From the NCBI GenBank assembly GCA_025517565.1, contig JAOPKD010000025.1, positions 1 to 38,545 of the forward strand: a DNA stretch of 38,545 nucleotides. Direction: 5' to 3'. The notes under the pieces were generated by a model, which saw only the letters and a program-made list of their open reading frames with translations, was not told the origin of the DNA and ran no database searches. The stretch is from Halapricum hydrolyticum (GTDB lineage: Archaea > Halobacteriota > Halobacteria > Halobacteriales > Haloarculaceae). The position numbers were made by a program, and so were the translations under genes. Below are positions 38,302 through 38,545 of the stretch, one piece after another (within the stretch, counting starts at the first letter, position 1; each line of letters opens with the position of its first letter).

Positions 38302-38545
38302 GGTCCTCCTGTCCCTTCCCTGTCGCGAAGTTCCTGATCAGTGTCGATCGGTTCGGAGCCCGACGGATCGAGCGATACGTCACGGACGAGCGCGACGTCG
38401 TAGTGTGTGTGATTTTCTCTCCCATAGTACGTACTTGAACGCGAACGGTCAAGGAGTTATGGAAGTTGCAAGGCTAAAACTCGCCCTTCACAGTAGTTGC
38501 CGAAGTAGCTGAGAGTCGGATTTCTCCGGTGACAGCGTACGATGA
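38302..38545. other. Trailing intergenic stretch, no convincing gene
   Basis: No complete gene is supported. On the minus strand a frame open from the window edge ends at 38488 (last residues SPEKSDSQLLRQLL), which could be the C terminus of a gene outside the window. A plus-strand ATG at 38459 gives only 17 residues. The promoter of the phosphoribosyltransferase gene is probably in 38325-38335. Confidence 0.35.

Noticed and set aside
38459..38512. 17-codon ATG frame near the window end
   Set aside because: Too short, with no promoter, motif or conservation cue; composition is not like the haloarchaeal proteins here.

Overview
The window is chromosomal DNA from a haloarchaeon (class Halobacteria). 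Evidence: high GC, strongly acidic proteins, many genes preceded by an archaeal TATA-like box about 25-30 bases upstream of the start codon (the leaderless mRNA arrangement), and archaeal or haloarchaeal families: CheF, Hef, TFS, archaeal NAC, a FolC-FolP fusion, DUF99 and DUF5789. The genus cannot be fixed from sequence alone. No rRNA, tRNA, CRISPR array or intact transposon was found. About 45 genes are supported.

Layout. 1-1669: an HTH protein plus nucleotidyltransferase pair resembling a type IV (AbiE-like) toxin-antitoxin system, with a small palindrome before the first gene. 1797-4108: RlmE rRNA methyltransferase, then a CcdA-like membrane protein and an anchored thioredoxin-fold protein. 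4158-4317: two nested inverted-repeat modules. 4368-8207: CheF, an MBL hydrolase, a small acidic protein, DUF99, type-4 uracil-DNA glycosylase and HisH. 8275-11281 (minus): arsM-arsR and three membrane proteins. 11460-14050: a BNR-repeat protein and small membrane or acidic proteins. 14134-17262: FolC-FolP fusion and a methyltransferase. 17284-20295 (minus): glycosyltransferase and a 7TM histidine kinase whose ATPase domain is interrupted by a repetitive insert. 20329-25019: S9 peptidase, Lrp regulator and a divergent APC permease with UspA domains. 25049-26634 (minus): small protein, LOG-like protein, XTP/dITP pyrophosphatase, DUF5789. 26842-29295: zinc-finger membrane protein, SHOCT protein, TFS and an unknown protein. 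29306-34818 (minus): TrmI, NAC, Hef, a dienelactone hydrolase/BAAT-like protein and a degenerate NUDIX-like protein. 35075-36856: tryptophanyl-tRNA synthetase with its leader. 36881-38301 (minus): HAD phosphatase and a phosphoribosyltransferase.

The most striking observation is the trpS leader. Directly behind a good archaeal promoter, at the position expected for a leaderless transcript, is a 28-codon ORF (35075-35161) with three Trp codons in five (WRWCW). It is flanked by a 10-bp complementary pair and followed by two mutually exclusive GC-rich hairpins, one of which holds the leader stop codon in its loop. A second mini-ORF (35181-35246) starts right after the last hairpin and ends in an ATGA overlap with the trpS start. 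This has the architecture of ribosome-mediated attenuation, or of translational coupling, responsive to charged tRNA-Trp, in an archaeon. Parts and coordinates are read directly; the mechanism is inference.

Other regulatory-looking structure includes a perfect 20-bp palindrome before the glycosyltransferase promoter, and palindromes overlapping or near the promoters of the CcdA-like gene, TFS, the SHOCT gene and the Lrp/permease intergenic region.
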